Shown here piece after piece: positions 1-5,953 of a stretch of DNA of 10,397 nucleotides (position 1 is the stretch's first letter; each line of letters begins with the position of its first letter). The translations under genes were made by a program, and so were the position numbers. The notes under the pieces were generated by a model. That model did no database searches, was not told where the DNA came from, and worked only from the letters and a program-made list of their open reading frames with translations. This DNA comes from an uncultured Bacteroidota bacterium. Its GTDB lineage: Bacteria > Bacteroidota > Ignavibacteria > UBA10030 > UBA8401. The stretch is taken from contig CALETH010000104.1 of the NCBI GenBank assembly GCA_937920105.1, positions 1 through 10,397 of the forward strand. The letters are read 5' to 3'.

Positions 1-50
1 AGAACAATGGTAATAAAAATTTTAAGAATGATGAAAAGTTTAGATTTCAT
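1..50 (-). CDS. Start of a membrane protein, cut by the window edge
   Basis: Only the first 17 codons are present, read leftward from an ATG at 50-48: MKSKLFIILKIFITIVL. The stop codon of the glycosyltransferase at 54-52 lies one base upstream, so the two genes are almost certainly co-transcribed and translationally coupled. An AAAGGAA stretch in the end of the glycosyltransferase gene, about 11 to 14 bases before the ATG, could serve as ribosome binding site. The peptide has two lysines followed by a strongly hydrophobic run, as expected for an N-terminal membrane segment or signal anchor. The style resembles the first helix of lysylphosphatidylglycerol-synthase-like flippase proteins, which often sit beside glycosyltransferases, but 17 residues cannot prove that. 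The existence of a gene is likely. Its family is a guess. Confidence 0.6.
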   Translation of the reverse strand, partial: MKSKLFIILKIFITIV

Positions 51-51
51 A

Positions 52-1161
52 TTAGGAACGTGTTCCTTTCCATTCAAATTTTCCAATAAAACCTAAAGGT
101 CCGATAAGAAGATTGTAAAGAACCAAAAGAACTTCGTAAAAAATAATTTCTATGAAAGAAATTTTTTCGTGAAATAATTTTTTTCCTTGTTTCGCTGTTA
201 TTATATCAATAAGAAATTTTGATACTAACAATATTATTCCATAGAAAGGAAGAACAAACAGAGTAATCAATGTTGAAATGTTAAAAAGATGAATAGCACT
301 AAAAATAATTTTCATTCTTAACGGATAATATTTTCCAGTTGAAAAATGTCTTTTTCGTTGATTTAAAAATTGTTGAAAATTTTTTGGTGGCTGCGTTTCA
401 ACAAAACTTTCTGGTGAAGTCAAATAACGCATCTTCCATTGAGTGTTTTTTTGTACCAATTGTATAAATAAATCATCATCACCACTAATGGAATGTTTAA
501 TTTTTTCAAATCCGCCAACTTTTTCAAAAATGGATTTTCTGTACGCAAAATTTCTTCCAGTACACATATACGCTTTATTCAATCCAATTCCTGCTGCTGC
601 ACCGAGAGAGTTTTTCATTTCTTCGTATCGTAAAAAATTTTTTCCAAAAGAATTTTTAATAGAAGTTTTTGCAAAAGGAGAATAGCCAGCAACAACACCA
701 ATTTCTGGAGAAAATGCTTTTGCCATTTCTTGTAACCATGTTGGTGGAGCAATAGAATCCGCGTCAGTAAAAACAAGAATATCAAATTTGCTTTTTTTAA
801 TTCCTTCATTCAGTGCATTTTTCTTTAGAGGTAAATCTGAAGAAAGCGAAGAAATTGTGAGAGAATGAATATTGGAATATTGCTGTTCAAATTCCTTTAT
901 ATTAGATAAAGTATTATCGGAAGAACGGTCATTAACAACAATAATTTCAAAAAAATCTTTTGGGTAGTGTTGCTGAATAAGTGATGTTAAACATTGAGCA
1001 ATATTTTTTTCTTCATTTCGTGCAGCAATAATAATAGAAAATTTTGATTGTGAAATTGATGGTTCAAAAGAAAGTTTTTTTAGTCCTTTCCATACTAAAA
1101 AATGGATGAAACTATAACTAATTAAAAAAAAACTACAAAGAATGAATAAAAATTCTGTCAT
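52..1161 (-). CDS. Membrane-anchored family 2 glycosyltransferase
   Basis: This 369-residue protein should transfer a sugar from a nucleotide-sugar donor at the inner face of the cytoplasmic membrane, for a glycolipid or surface polysaccharide. The acceptor cannot be told. A hydrophobic segment at residues 3-25 is followed by a GT-A domain with the expected landmarks: IIIAARNEEKNI (43-54), VVNDRSSDNT (75-84), the metal-binding TDADS (132-136), GDDD (227-230) at the position of the catalytic acidic motif, and QRKRHFSTG (268-276), equivalent to the Q-x-x-R-W motif of processive enzymes. Two or three hydrophobic segments follow (about 285-320 and 335-360), and the protein ends in a basic FEWKG tail. 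The ATG at 1161 gives a complete N-terminal membrane segment, although no clear Shine-Dalgarno precedes it. It appears to be the upstream gene of an operon continuing past position 1. The family is secure; the substrate is unknown. Confidence 0.9.
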   Translation of the reverse strand: MTEFLFILCSFFLISYSFIHFLVWKGLKKLSFEPSISQSKFSIIIAARNEEKNIAQCLTSLIQQHYPKDFFEIIVVNDRSSDNTLSNIKEFEQQYSNIHSLTISSLSSDLPLKKNALNEGIKKSKFDILVFTDADSIAPPTWLQEMAKAFSPEIGVVAGYSPFAKTSIKNSFGKNFLRYEEMKNSLGAAAGIGLNKAYMCTGRNFAYRKSIFEKVGGFEKIKHSISGDDDLFIQLVQKNTQWKMRYLTSPESFVETQPPKNFQQFLNQRKRHFSTGKYYPLRMKIIFSAIHLFNISTLITLFVLPFYGIILLVSKFLIDIITAKQGKKLFHEKISFIEIIFYEVLLVLYNLLIGPLGFIGKFEWKGTRS

Positions 1162-1280
1162 ATTTTCAAAATAAGTAAAGCAGTGATAGAAAACAATGAT
1201 GTGTATTTCATCATAGAATTTACCTATACATCCATTTTATATTGTTAGTAAGAACTCACTATGAAAGGAAGGGTAATGTT
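1162..1280. promoter_or_regulatory. Divergent promoter region with small inverted repeat
   Basis: This 119-base gap separates the minus-strand glycosyltransferase from the plus-strand T9SS protein, so both promoters should lie here. It is very AT-rich. The clearest structure is an inverted repeat, ATGATG (1196-1201) and CATCAT (1209-1214), with a 7-base spacer. It could be an operator or a chance palindrome. TATACAT at about 1225-1231 could be a -10 element for the rightward gene, but no convincing -35 or Bacteroidota-type -33/-7 pair was found. Confidence 0.35.
1265..1273 (+). promoter_or_regulatory. Ribosome binding site that fixes the start at 1281
   Basis: AAGGAAGGG lies 7 bases before the ATG at 1281. 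A longer frame could begin at a TTG at 1242, but that would place 13 polar residues in front of a clean signal peptide and leave this Shine-Dalgarno inside the gene. The ATG at 1281 is therefore preferred. Confidence 0.7.
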
Positions 1281-2930
1281 ATGAAAAAATATATATTGTT
1301 GTCTTTATTATTGATGTTAAAATTGTACGCTCAAAAAAATAATTTTTTTGATAAAGATAGCATTTTTTCCAATCAAGAAATTCTTCAAGAAGAAGCAGAT
1401 GTTATTGCAGAGTTTAAAGAAGAACCATATTTTCTTGCACTTCAAAAAGAAAAAGGAACACTTCATAAAACCAACGCAGCATTCTATACATCTCGTTTTT
1501 CAACATTTGTCAATATAGATTATGCAAATAATAAAATTTATATCGTTTCTTATCCTTCCATAAGTAATTTTCAACATGATACAATTCTTACTAATACTAC
1601 TGCAGATTTTCTTCATCAGAATATAAAATTTATCTATCCTCCAAACGCTAAAGAACGTAAAGTTGTATTTAGAGGTCTTGTAAATATTTTACCTTCCAAT
1701 GAATGGAATAGTGAGTTATATGTAAAAAAAAATGATGACCAGAACACTCTTTTACGATTCTACAATGGCAAAGCAATTGTGAGTGTGCAACCAGATGTGC
1801 AATATCAATATTTTTCTACAGAACCATTTCGCACAGTAGGAAATAACATAGGAGCTTTTTCAACCGACCAACCGACACCAAATATACATTTATTTTCTGC
1901 TAATGATACGATAGTTTTTGGTACTGCACCAATATATGCCAAAATTTTTTATGGAAATGAAGGCGGGCAAAATCCGAGAATACGATTTAGTACCAATTTT
2001 TATGGTTCATTGAATGAAGAACGAGAAATGGATATTTTTTCATCTTCGTGGAAGGCTTATGATAAACAAAATAATATTTTAGTAGAAGAAAGACTTTTTG
2101 CTGGTAATGGTGCTGATGTTCCTCTAGGAAATTATAAAGTAGAACTAATAAACACTAATTATTTTATAGGAGGAATAAAGGGAAAAGCAACAATGCATAA
2201 TTTTTTTGATTTACGTTCTACAGATAAAAATTCACCACAAATAACATCACTTAAAATTCTTAATATGAATGGTAAGTTGACAGAGAAATTTTCAAAAAAT
2301 GAAGATGGAAATATAATATTTTCTTGTGCAGATTTTTCTGCAGGTGATATTCTATTATTTAAAGGTCTTTATCAACCAGTTATATCAAATGCTACTCATT
2401 TATATAGTAGAGTTTATAAATCAAATGAAGCGTGGAAAGAAATACCAATTACTGAAATTGTAGAAGATACTATGATAGGATATCTTTACAAAGCAAATTT
2501 ATCCAATGAAACACAATATGATTCTACCGGAATAGACATAAAAATTCATATGGAAGATGCAAGTGGTAATGCAACAGATTGGATATTGGAACCAGCGTTT
2601 TATGTTAACGGAATTCCTAAATCACTTGAAGGACCTTTACCATTTATCCCAAAACAATTTGCATTACATCAAAACTATCCCAATCCATTTAATCCACAAA
2701 CACAAATATCTGTGGATGTACCAGAAAAAACAAAACTCACAGTAAAAATTTATGATGTCATAGGAAAAGAAATCCAGACATTATACAATAAAGAAATAGA
2801 AGGAGGAACATATCATTTTATGTGGGATGGAAAAAATTATCAAGGAAATATTGTTGCTAGTGGAATCTATTTTTATAAGATGGAAACCCCGCAATTTGTT
2901 CAAACAAAAAAAATGGTCTTGTTAAAATAG
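1281..2930 (+). CDS. Secreted protein of unknown function with T9SS sorting domain
   Basis: This 549-residue protein is probably exported by Sec and then carried over the outer membrane by the type IX secretion system. Residues 1-17 form a signal peptide (MKKYILLSLLLMLKLYAQ). Residues about 459-549 are a type A C-terminal sorting domain with NYPNPFNPQT (465-474), the KIYDVIGKEI strand, a SGIYFYKM strand and the final MVLLK. Such tails are normally removed on export, leaving the body secreted or attached to the surface. The body is beta-rich, and I recognise no catalytic motif in it. Residues about 305-445 (SDKNSPQITSLKILN through EDASGNATDW to PAFYVNG) recall modules found after the catalytic domain of secreted subtilisin-type proteases in related bacteria, but no Asp/His/Ser triad region is present. 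It appears monocistronic, with a terminator 30 bases downstream. Export is well supported; the function is unknown. Confidence 0.88.
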   Translation: MKKYILLSLLLMLKLYAQKNNFFDKDSIFSNQEILQEEADVIAEFKEEPYFLALQKEKGTLHKTNAAFYTSRFSTFVNIDYANNKIYIVSYPSISNFQHDTILTNTTADFLHQNIKFIYPPNAKERKVVFRGLVNILPSNEWNSELYVKKNDDQNTLLRFYNGKAIVSVQPDVQYQYFSTEPFRTVGNNIGAFSTDQPTPNIHLFSANDTIVFGTAPIYAKIFYGNEGGQNPRIRFSTNFYGSLNEEREMDIFSSSWKAYDKQNNILVEERLFAGNGADVPLGNYKVELINTNYFIGGIKGKATMHNFFDLRSTDKNSPQITSLKILNMNGKLTEKFSKNEDGNIIFSCADFSAGDILLFKGLYQPVISNATHLYSRVYKSNEAWKEIPITEIVEDTMIGYLYKANLSNETQYDSTGIDIKIHMEDASGNATDWILEPAFYVNGIPKSLEGPLPFIPKQFALHQNYPNPFNPQTQISVDVPEKTKLTVKIYDVIGKEIQTLYNKEIEGGTYHFMWDGKNYQGNIVASGIYFYKMETPQFVQTKKMVLLK

Positions 2931-2960
2931 AAAACCAAAAATAAATATTGTTGAATTTAT

Positions 2961-2995
2961 AAAAACCTAACTACATCAGTTAGGTTTTTGTTTTT
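2961..2995 (+). terminator. Rho-independent terminator after the T9SS protein gene
   Basis: AAAAACCTAACT (2961-2972) and AGTTAGGTTTTT (2978-2989) form a perfect 12-bp stem with a 5-base loop, followed by GTTTTT. It starts 30 bases after the stop codon at 2930, so it closes that transcript and separates it from the next operon. The stem is nearly symmetric in A and T flanks, so it could also act leftward, but no minus-strand gene ends here. Confidence 0.9.
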
Positions 2996-3076
2996 ATAGT
3001 TCCCAAATTTGCGAAAAATAATTCTCAAAAATAAAAATGTACTATTGATTCAAATCCAAAAACACAGTTTTCCAAT

Positions 3077-3092
3077 TGGCACAATCTTTGTT
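3077..3092 (+). promoter_or_regulatory. Candidate sigma-54 (-24/-12) promoter
   Basis: TGGCAC (3077-3082), a 5-base spacer and TTGTT (3088-3092) match the sigma-54 consensus TGGCAC-N5-TTGCW except for T instead of C in the -12 element. The spacing of the -24 GG and -12 G is correct. Transcription would begin near 3103, giving a leader of about 55 bases before the ATG at 3158. Whether the genome encodes RpoN or a matching enhancer-binding activator cannot be seen here. Confidence 0.45.
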
Positions 3093-3103
3093 ATGAATAA
3101 AAG

Positions 3104-3121
3104 ATGTGAAATATCTCACAT
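3104..3121. promoter_or_regulatory. CRP/FNR-type palindrome upstream of the fiber/protease operon
   Basis: ATGTGA (3104-3109) and TCACAT (3116-3121), separated by 6 bases, form a perfect palindrome matching the core TGTGA-N6-TCACA of CRP-type regulators. It ends 36 bases before the ATG at 3158. That is too close for a class I or II activator site with a normal leader, so repression is more plausible. If the sigma-54-like promoter at 3077-3092 is real, the palindrome begins right at the predicted transcript 5' end and could instead form a small 5' hairpin. Confidence 0.5.
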
Positions 3122-3148
3122 TAAAAAAATCAATAACAAAATCTTTTT

Positions 3149-3153
3149 GGAGG
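3149..3153 (+). promoter_or_regulatory. Ribosome binding site of the fiber-like gene
   Basis: GGAGG lies 4 bases before the ATG at 3158, a short but usable spacing. It favours this start over a second in-frame ATG at residue 7 (3176), which lacks a binding site of its own. An out-of-frame ATG at 3154 overlaps the spacer. Confidence 0.65.
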
Positions 3154-3157
3154 ATGT

Positions 3158-3955
3158 ATGAAAACACATCAGGGAATGTATCTTTTATTGTTAAGCATTT
3201 TTATAATAACAACAAGTAATGCTCAATGGTTAGAAAGAGAAAATAATATCTATTATAACAAAGGCAATGTTGGAATTGGAACGGATAAACCAGAAGCAAA
3301 ACTCAGTATCGTTGGAGAAAAATTATTATTGAGTGACCCTCAAAATGATTGGAAACTTTTATTGGGAAGAACAGAAAACCGTCTTGGACATATATTTGGT
3401 TTTTATCTTTCTGAAGAAAGTCCAGGTACACAAGAGTTATTATTTTATGGTGGAAATGCCAATAATGAACATAAGATGGGAACATTTTCAGTTCAATCTA
3501 AAAATTTAGAATTAAGAACCGATAAAGCAAATCTCAGCGGTGAATTAGAAGTAAAAGGAAAAAGTACTTTTCAAAATGATGTTAGCATTGCTGCAAAAAA
3601 AGTAGATGGTTATAAACTTTCAGTTGGTGGAAATATCATTGCAGAAAAACTTGTGGTAAAATTACAAACTCAATGGCCCGATAATGTTTTTTCATCTTCT
3701 TATAAATTACGTTCGTTAGATGAAGTAGAAAAGTTTATTCAAAAAAATAAACATCTTCCCGAAATTCCCTCCGCACAAGAAATGCAACAAAAAGATGGTG
3801 TTGATGTTGGAAAATTGCAATCTGATTTATTGAAGAAAGTGGAAGAGTTAACATTATATGTTATTGAGCAAAATAAACAACTCACTGTTTTACAAAAAAG
3901 AAATAGTGAATTAGAAAAAACAATAGATTCTATTCAACAAGAAGTAAAGAAATGA
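3158..3955 (+). CDS. Exported fiber-like coiled-coil surface protein
   Basis: This 265-residue protein begins with a signal peptide (residues 1-22, cleavage likely after SNA), so it acts outside the cytoplasm. NVGIGTDKPEAKLSIVG (37-53) is the 'NVGIGT..P..KL' motif of bacterial and phage fiber-like proteins. Residues 150-167 (DGYKLSVGGNIIAEKLVV) and 173-208 (WPDNVF, YKLRSLDEVEKFI, HLPEIPSA) match a conserved C-terminal block frequent in Bacteroidota proteins often labelled tail fiber or endosialidase-chaperone-like. Residues about 215-265 form a coiled coil, suggesting a trimeric stalk. I see no Ser/Lys self-cleavage chaperone domain and no T9SS tail, so it may be periplasmic or reach the surface another way. 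It is followed by the metalloprotease gene after 11 bases, in one operon. Lack of neighbouring phage genes argues against a prophage fiber. The ligand or exact role is unknown. Confidence 0.82.
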   Translation: MKTHQGMYLLLLSIFIITTSNAQWLERENNIYYNKGNVGIGTDKPEAKLSIVGEKLLLSDPQNDWKLLLGRTENRLGHIFGFYLSEESPGTQELLFYGGNANNEHKMGTFSVQSKNLELRTDKANLSGELEVKGKSTFQNDVSIAAKKVDGYKLSVGGNIIAEKLVVKLQTQWPDNVFSSSYKLRSLDEVEKFIQKNKHLPEIPSAQEMQQKDGVDVGKLQSDLLKKVEELTLYVIEQNKQLTVLQKRNSELEKTIDSIQQEVKK

Positions 3956-3958
3956 GGT
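3954..3958 (+). promoter_or_regulatory. Ribosome binding site overlapping the upstream stop codon
   Basis: GAGGT shares bases with the TGA stop (3953-3955) of the fiber-like gene and lies 8 bases before the protease ATG at 3967. This arrangement suggests translational coupling of the two genes. Confidence 0.65.
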
Positions 3959-3966
3959 AAAAAACT

Positions 3967-5793
3967 ATGAAAACGAAAACTTTTTTTTGGATAATTATCT
4001 TCATGATAATACCAATAACAATATCATTATCTCAAAATACGTTGTTCACAGAAACTTCTGATGAACATTTATCTCTTCAGCAAAAAGCATTATTAGATAG
4101 TACGAAAAACAGAAAAGAAGTACTTTGGATAAAAGTGGTAAAAATAAATCCAGTATTTTCCGTTACAGATAATATTTCTCTTAATCTTGTAAAAGAAAAT
4201 ACACTCTATACAATTACTAAAACCAATCTTAACGTTCGCACACAGCAAAAGTATAGTTGGTATGGTAAGATAGGAAATGAAGGAAATGCAATTTTTGTTG
4301 TGGATGGTGAGGATGTTACTGGAACAATTACTATTCAGCAACAGATATATTCATTAGTTCCTTTAGGAAATGGTGCACATGTATTATTTTCTGTTGACCA
4401 AAAAAAATATCCACCGGAACACCCTAAAAAATTTAATGAAAATAATTCTCAACCATTTCTTATGAATGAAACTGGGGAGAGAAATAGCATTGCTGATGTA
4501 AATTCTGCAACGTGCAATCCTGTTATTCGTGTACTTGTTTTTTATACACCATCAGTACGGCGACAAGTGAGCAATATTAAGTCATTAGTTCAACTCGCAG
4601 TTGATGAAGCAAATCAATCCTATGCCAATAGCAAAATAAATATTCTTATGCAACTCGCTGATGTTCTTCCTGTTCAATATGATGAAACAAATAGAACATA
4701 TGAAAATCATGTATCCTATTTTACAGCCGATGGCGATGGTGTTATGGATTCAGTTCACATCGTAAGAAATAATTACACTGCTGATATTTGTGTACTATTG
4801 GTAGATGATAGAATGTACTGTGGAATTGCTGCAGATATTGGCGTTGATGAAAACAAGGGATTTTGTATTGTCAATTGGAGTTGTGCAACAGGCTATTATT
4901 CCTTTGCCCATGAAGTAGGACATTTGCAAGGTGCAAGACATAATATGCAAATGGATGATGCACTCACACCGTATGCATTTGCTCATGGATATTGGTATCA
5001 AGCCCGTGCTACAGAAAGTCGTCCAGCAACACGCTGGCGAACTGTAATGAGTTATGATAGCACATACATTTGTTTAACACCAAACGGAATATCAAATTGC
5101 GGTGCAGGAATTCCACGTATTCAATATTGGTCAAACCCTGATGTATTGTATGCTGGAGTTCCAATGGGAACACCAACATTACAAAATAACGCCCGTGTGT
5201 TAAATATTACTGCTAATAAAGTTGCTAGTTTTAGAAAAGAAAATCTTACTATCAGAGAAACTTCTCCAGTCACTATACCAGTAGTATATGTAGCGAGAGA
5301 AGATGTTCAAGCATTATCATTAAACTCTCAAAGAGGAGCAGATATTACTATTATATCGGGAATGGTAATAGAATTTAATCCTGGAGTAATATTTGATGTG
5401 GGCTCTCAATTACAAGCATATATTAATGAAGATTTATTTTGTACATCGTTATCTTCTCAACCATTATCTATAAATTTTGATAATAATATTTTAGAAGTAA
5501 AAGAAAAAAAAGAAGAACCAAAACTTCCATCAACATTTGTACTTTTATCGGCATATCCTAATCCGTGTAATCCAACAACAACAATTTCTTATGGAGTGCC
5601 GGAAAAAAGTTTTGTGGTGGTAAAAATCTATAATATTATTGGACAAGAAATTGCAACATTAGTGAATGAAGAAAAAAATGCAGGATATCATTCTATCGTG
5701 TGGGATGCAAACAAATTTTCTTCTGGTATTTATCTTTGCAGATTTATTGCTGGAAAAAATCAATTCACAAAAAAAATTATTGTGATGAAATAA
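3967..5793 (+). CDS. Secreted zinc metalloprotease (metzincin) with T9SS tail
   Basis: This 608-residue protein should be an exported protease of the reprolysin-like (M12B-type) metzincin group. A signal peptide (1-22) is followed by a beta-rich region to about 180, probably a propeptide, ending near an EHP. The catalytic domain (about 185-425) has the zinc motif HEVGHLQGARHN, with ligands His315, His319 and His325 and catalytic Glu316, and a Met-turn at VMSYD (360-364). Residues about 444-490 resemble the 'GFxxxxGSxFxA' module seen in secreted Bacteroidota proteins. Residues about 521-608 are a type A sorting domain (YPNPCNPTTTI, KIYNIIGQEI, SGIYL, KKIIVMK), so the T9SS should export it. The cysteines suggest disulfides. 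The start is fixed by a GAGGT 8 bases upstream, which overlaps the TGA of the preceding gene. The protease class is secure; substrates are unknown. Confidence 0.92.
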   Translation: MKTKTFFWIIIFMIIPITISLSQNTLFTETSDEHLSLQQKALLDSTKNRKEVLWIKVVKINPVFSVTDNISLNLVKENTLYTITKTNLNVRTQQKYSWYGKIGNEGNAIFVVDGEDVTGTITIQQQIYSLVPLGNGAHVLFSVDQKKYPPEHPKKFNENNSQPFLMNETGERNSIADVNSATCNPVIRVLVFYTPSVRRQVSNIKSLVQLAVDEANQSYANSKINILMQLADVLPVQYDETNRTYENHVSYFTADGDGVMDSVHIVRNNYTADICVLLVDDRMYCGIAADIGVDENKGFCIVNWSCATGYYSFAHEVGHLQGARHNMQMDDALTPYAFAHGYWYQARATESRPATRWRTVMSYDSTYICLTPNGISNCGAGIPRIQYWSNPDVLYAGVPMGTPTLQNNARVLNITANKVASFRKENLTIRETSPVTIPVVYVAREDVQALSLNSQRGADITIISGMVIEFNPGVIFDVGSQLQAYINEDLFCTSLSSQPLSINFDNNILEVKEKKEEPKLPSTFVLLSAYPNPCNPTTTISYGVPEKSFVVVKIYNIIGQEIATLVNEEKNAGYHSIVWDANKFSSGIYLCRFIAGKNQFTKKIIVMK

Positions 5794-5830
5794 GTAATTT
5801 TTGTGTTGGGGATAGTTGTGGGGAAGGAAT

Positions 5831-5866
5831 AAGCCCAATGGAATAATAACCATTGGGCTTTATAAT
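5831..5866 (+). terminator. Terminator after the metalloprotease gene
   Basis: AAGCCCAATGG (5831-5841) and CCATTGGGCTT (5850-5860) form a perfect 11-bp stem with an 8-base AT loop, 37 bases after the stop at 5793. The tail on the plus strand is TATAATTATA rather than a long T-run, so efficiency may be moderate. It lies between convergent genes and could also end histidine ammonia-lyase transcripts, though the minus-strand side has no T-tract. Confidence 0.8.
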
Positions 5867-5953
5867 TATAACTATGGATTATATGAATTAACTATTTTTT
5901 CTATTTACAATAATGAAACCGTAATTCTTGCGAAAACAGAAATTTAGGAAAAA

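Noticed and set aside
443..809. Open frames inside the glycosyltransferase gene (plus strand 443-685, minus strand 615-809)
   Set aside because: They lie wholly within a well-supported gene and have no family features; they are by-products of AT-rich coding sequence.
1242..1280. Upstream in-frame TTG start that would lengthen the T9SS protein by 13 residues
   Set aside because: It would put charged residues before a good signal peptide and ignore the Shine-Dalgarno at 1265-1273.
3158..3955. Prophage tail fiber
   Set aside because: The protein has a signal peptide, and no phage structural, lysis or integrase genes are nearby; this domain type is common in ordinary Bacteroidota surface proteins.
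4093..5001. Minus-strand open frames inside the metalloprotease gene
   Set aside because: They are antisense to a protein with clear catalytic motifs and have no start signals or recognisable content.
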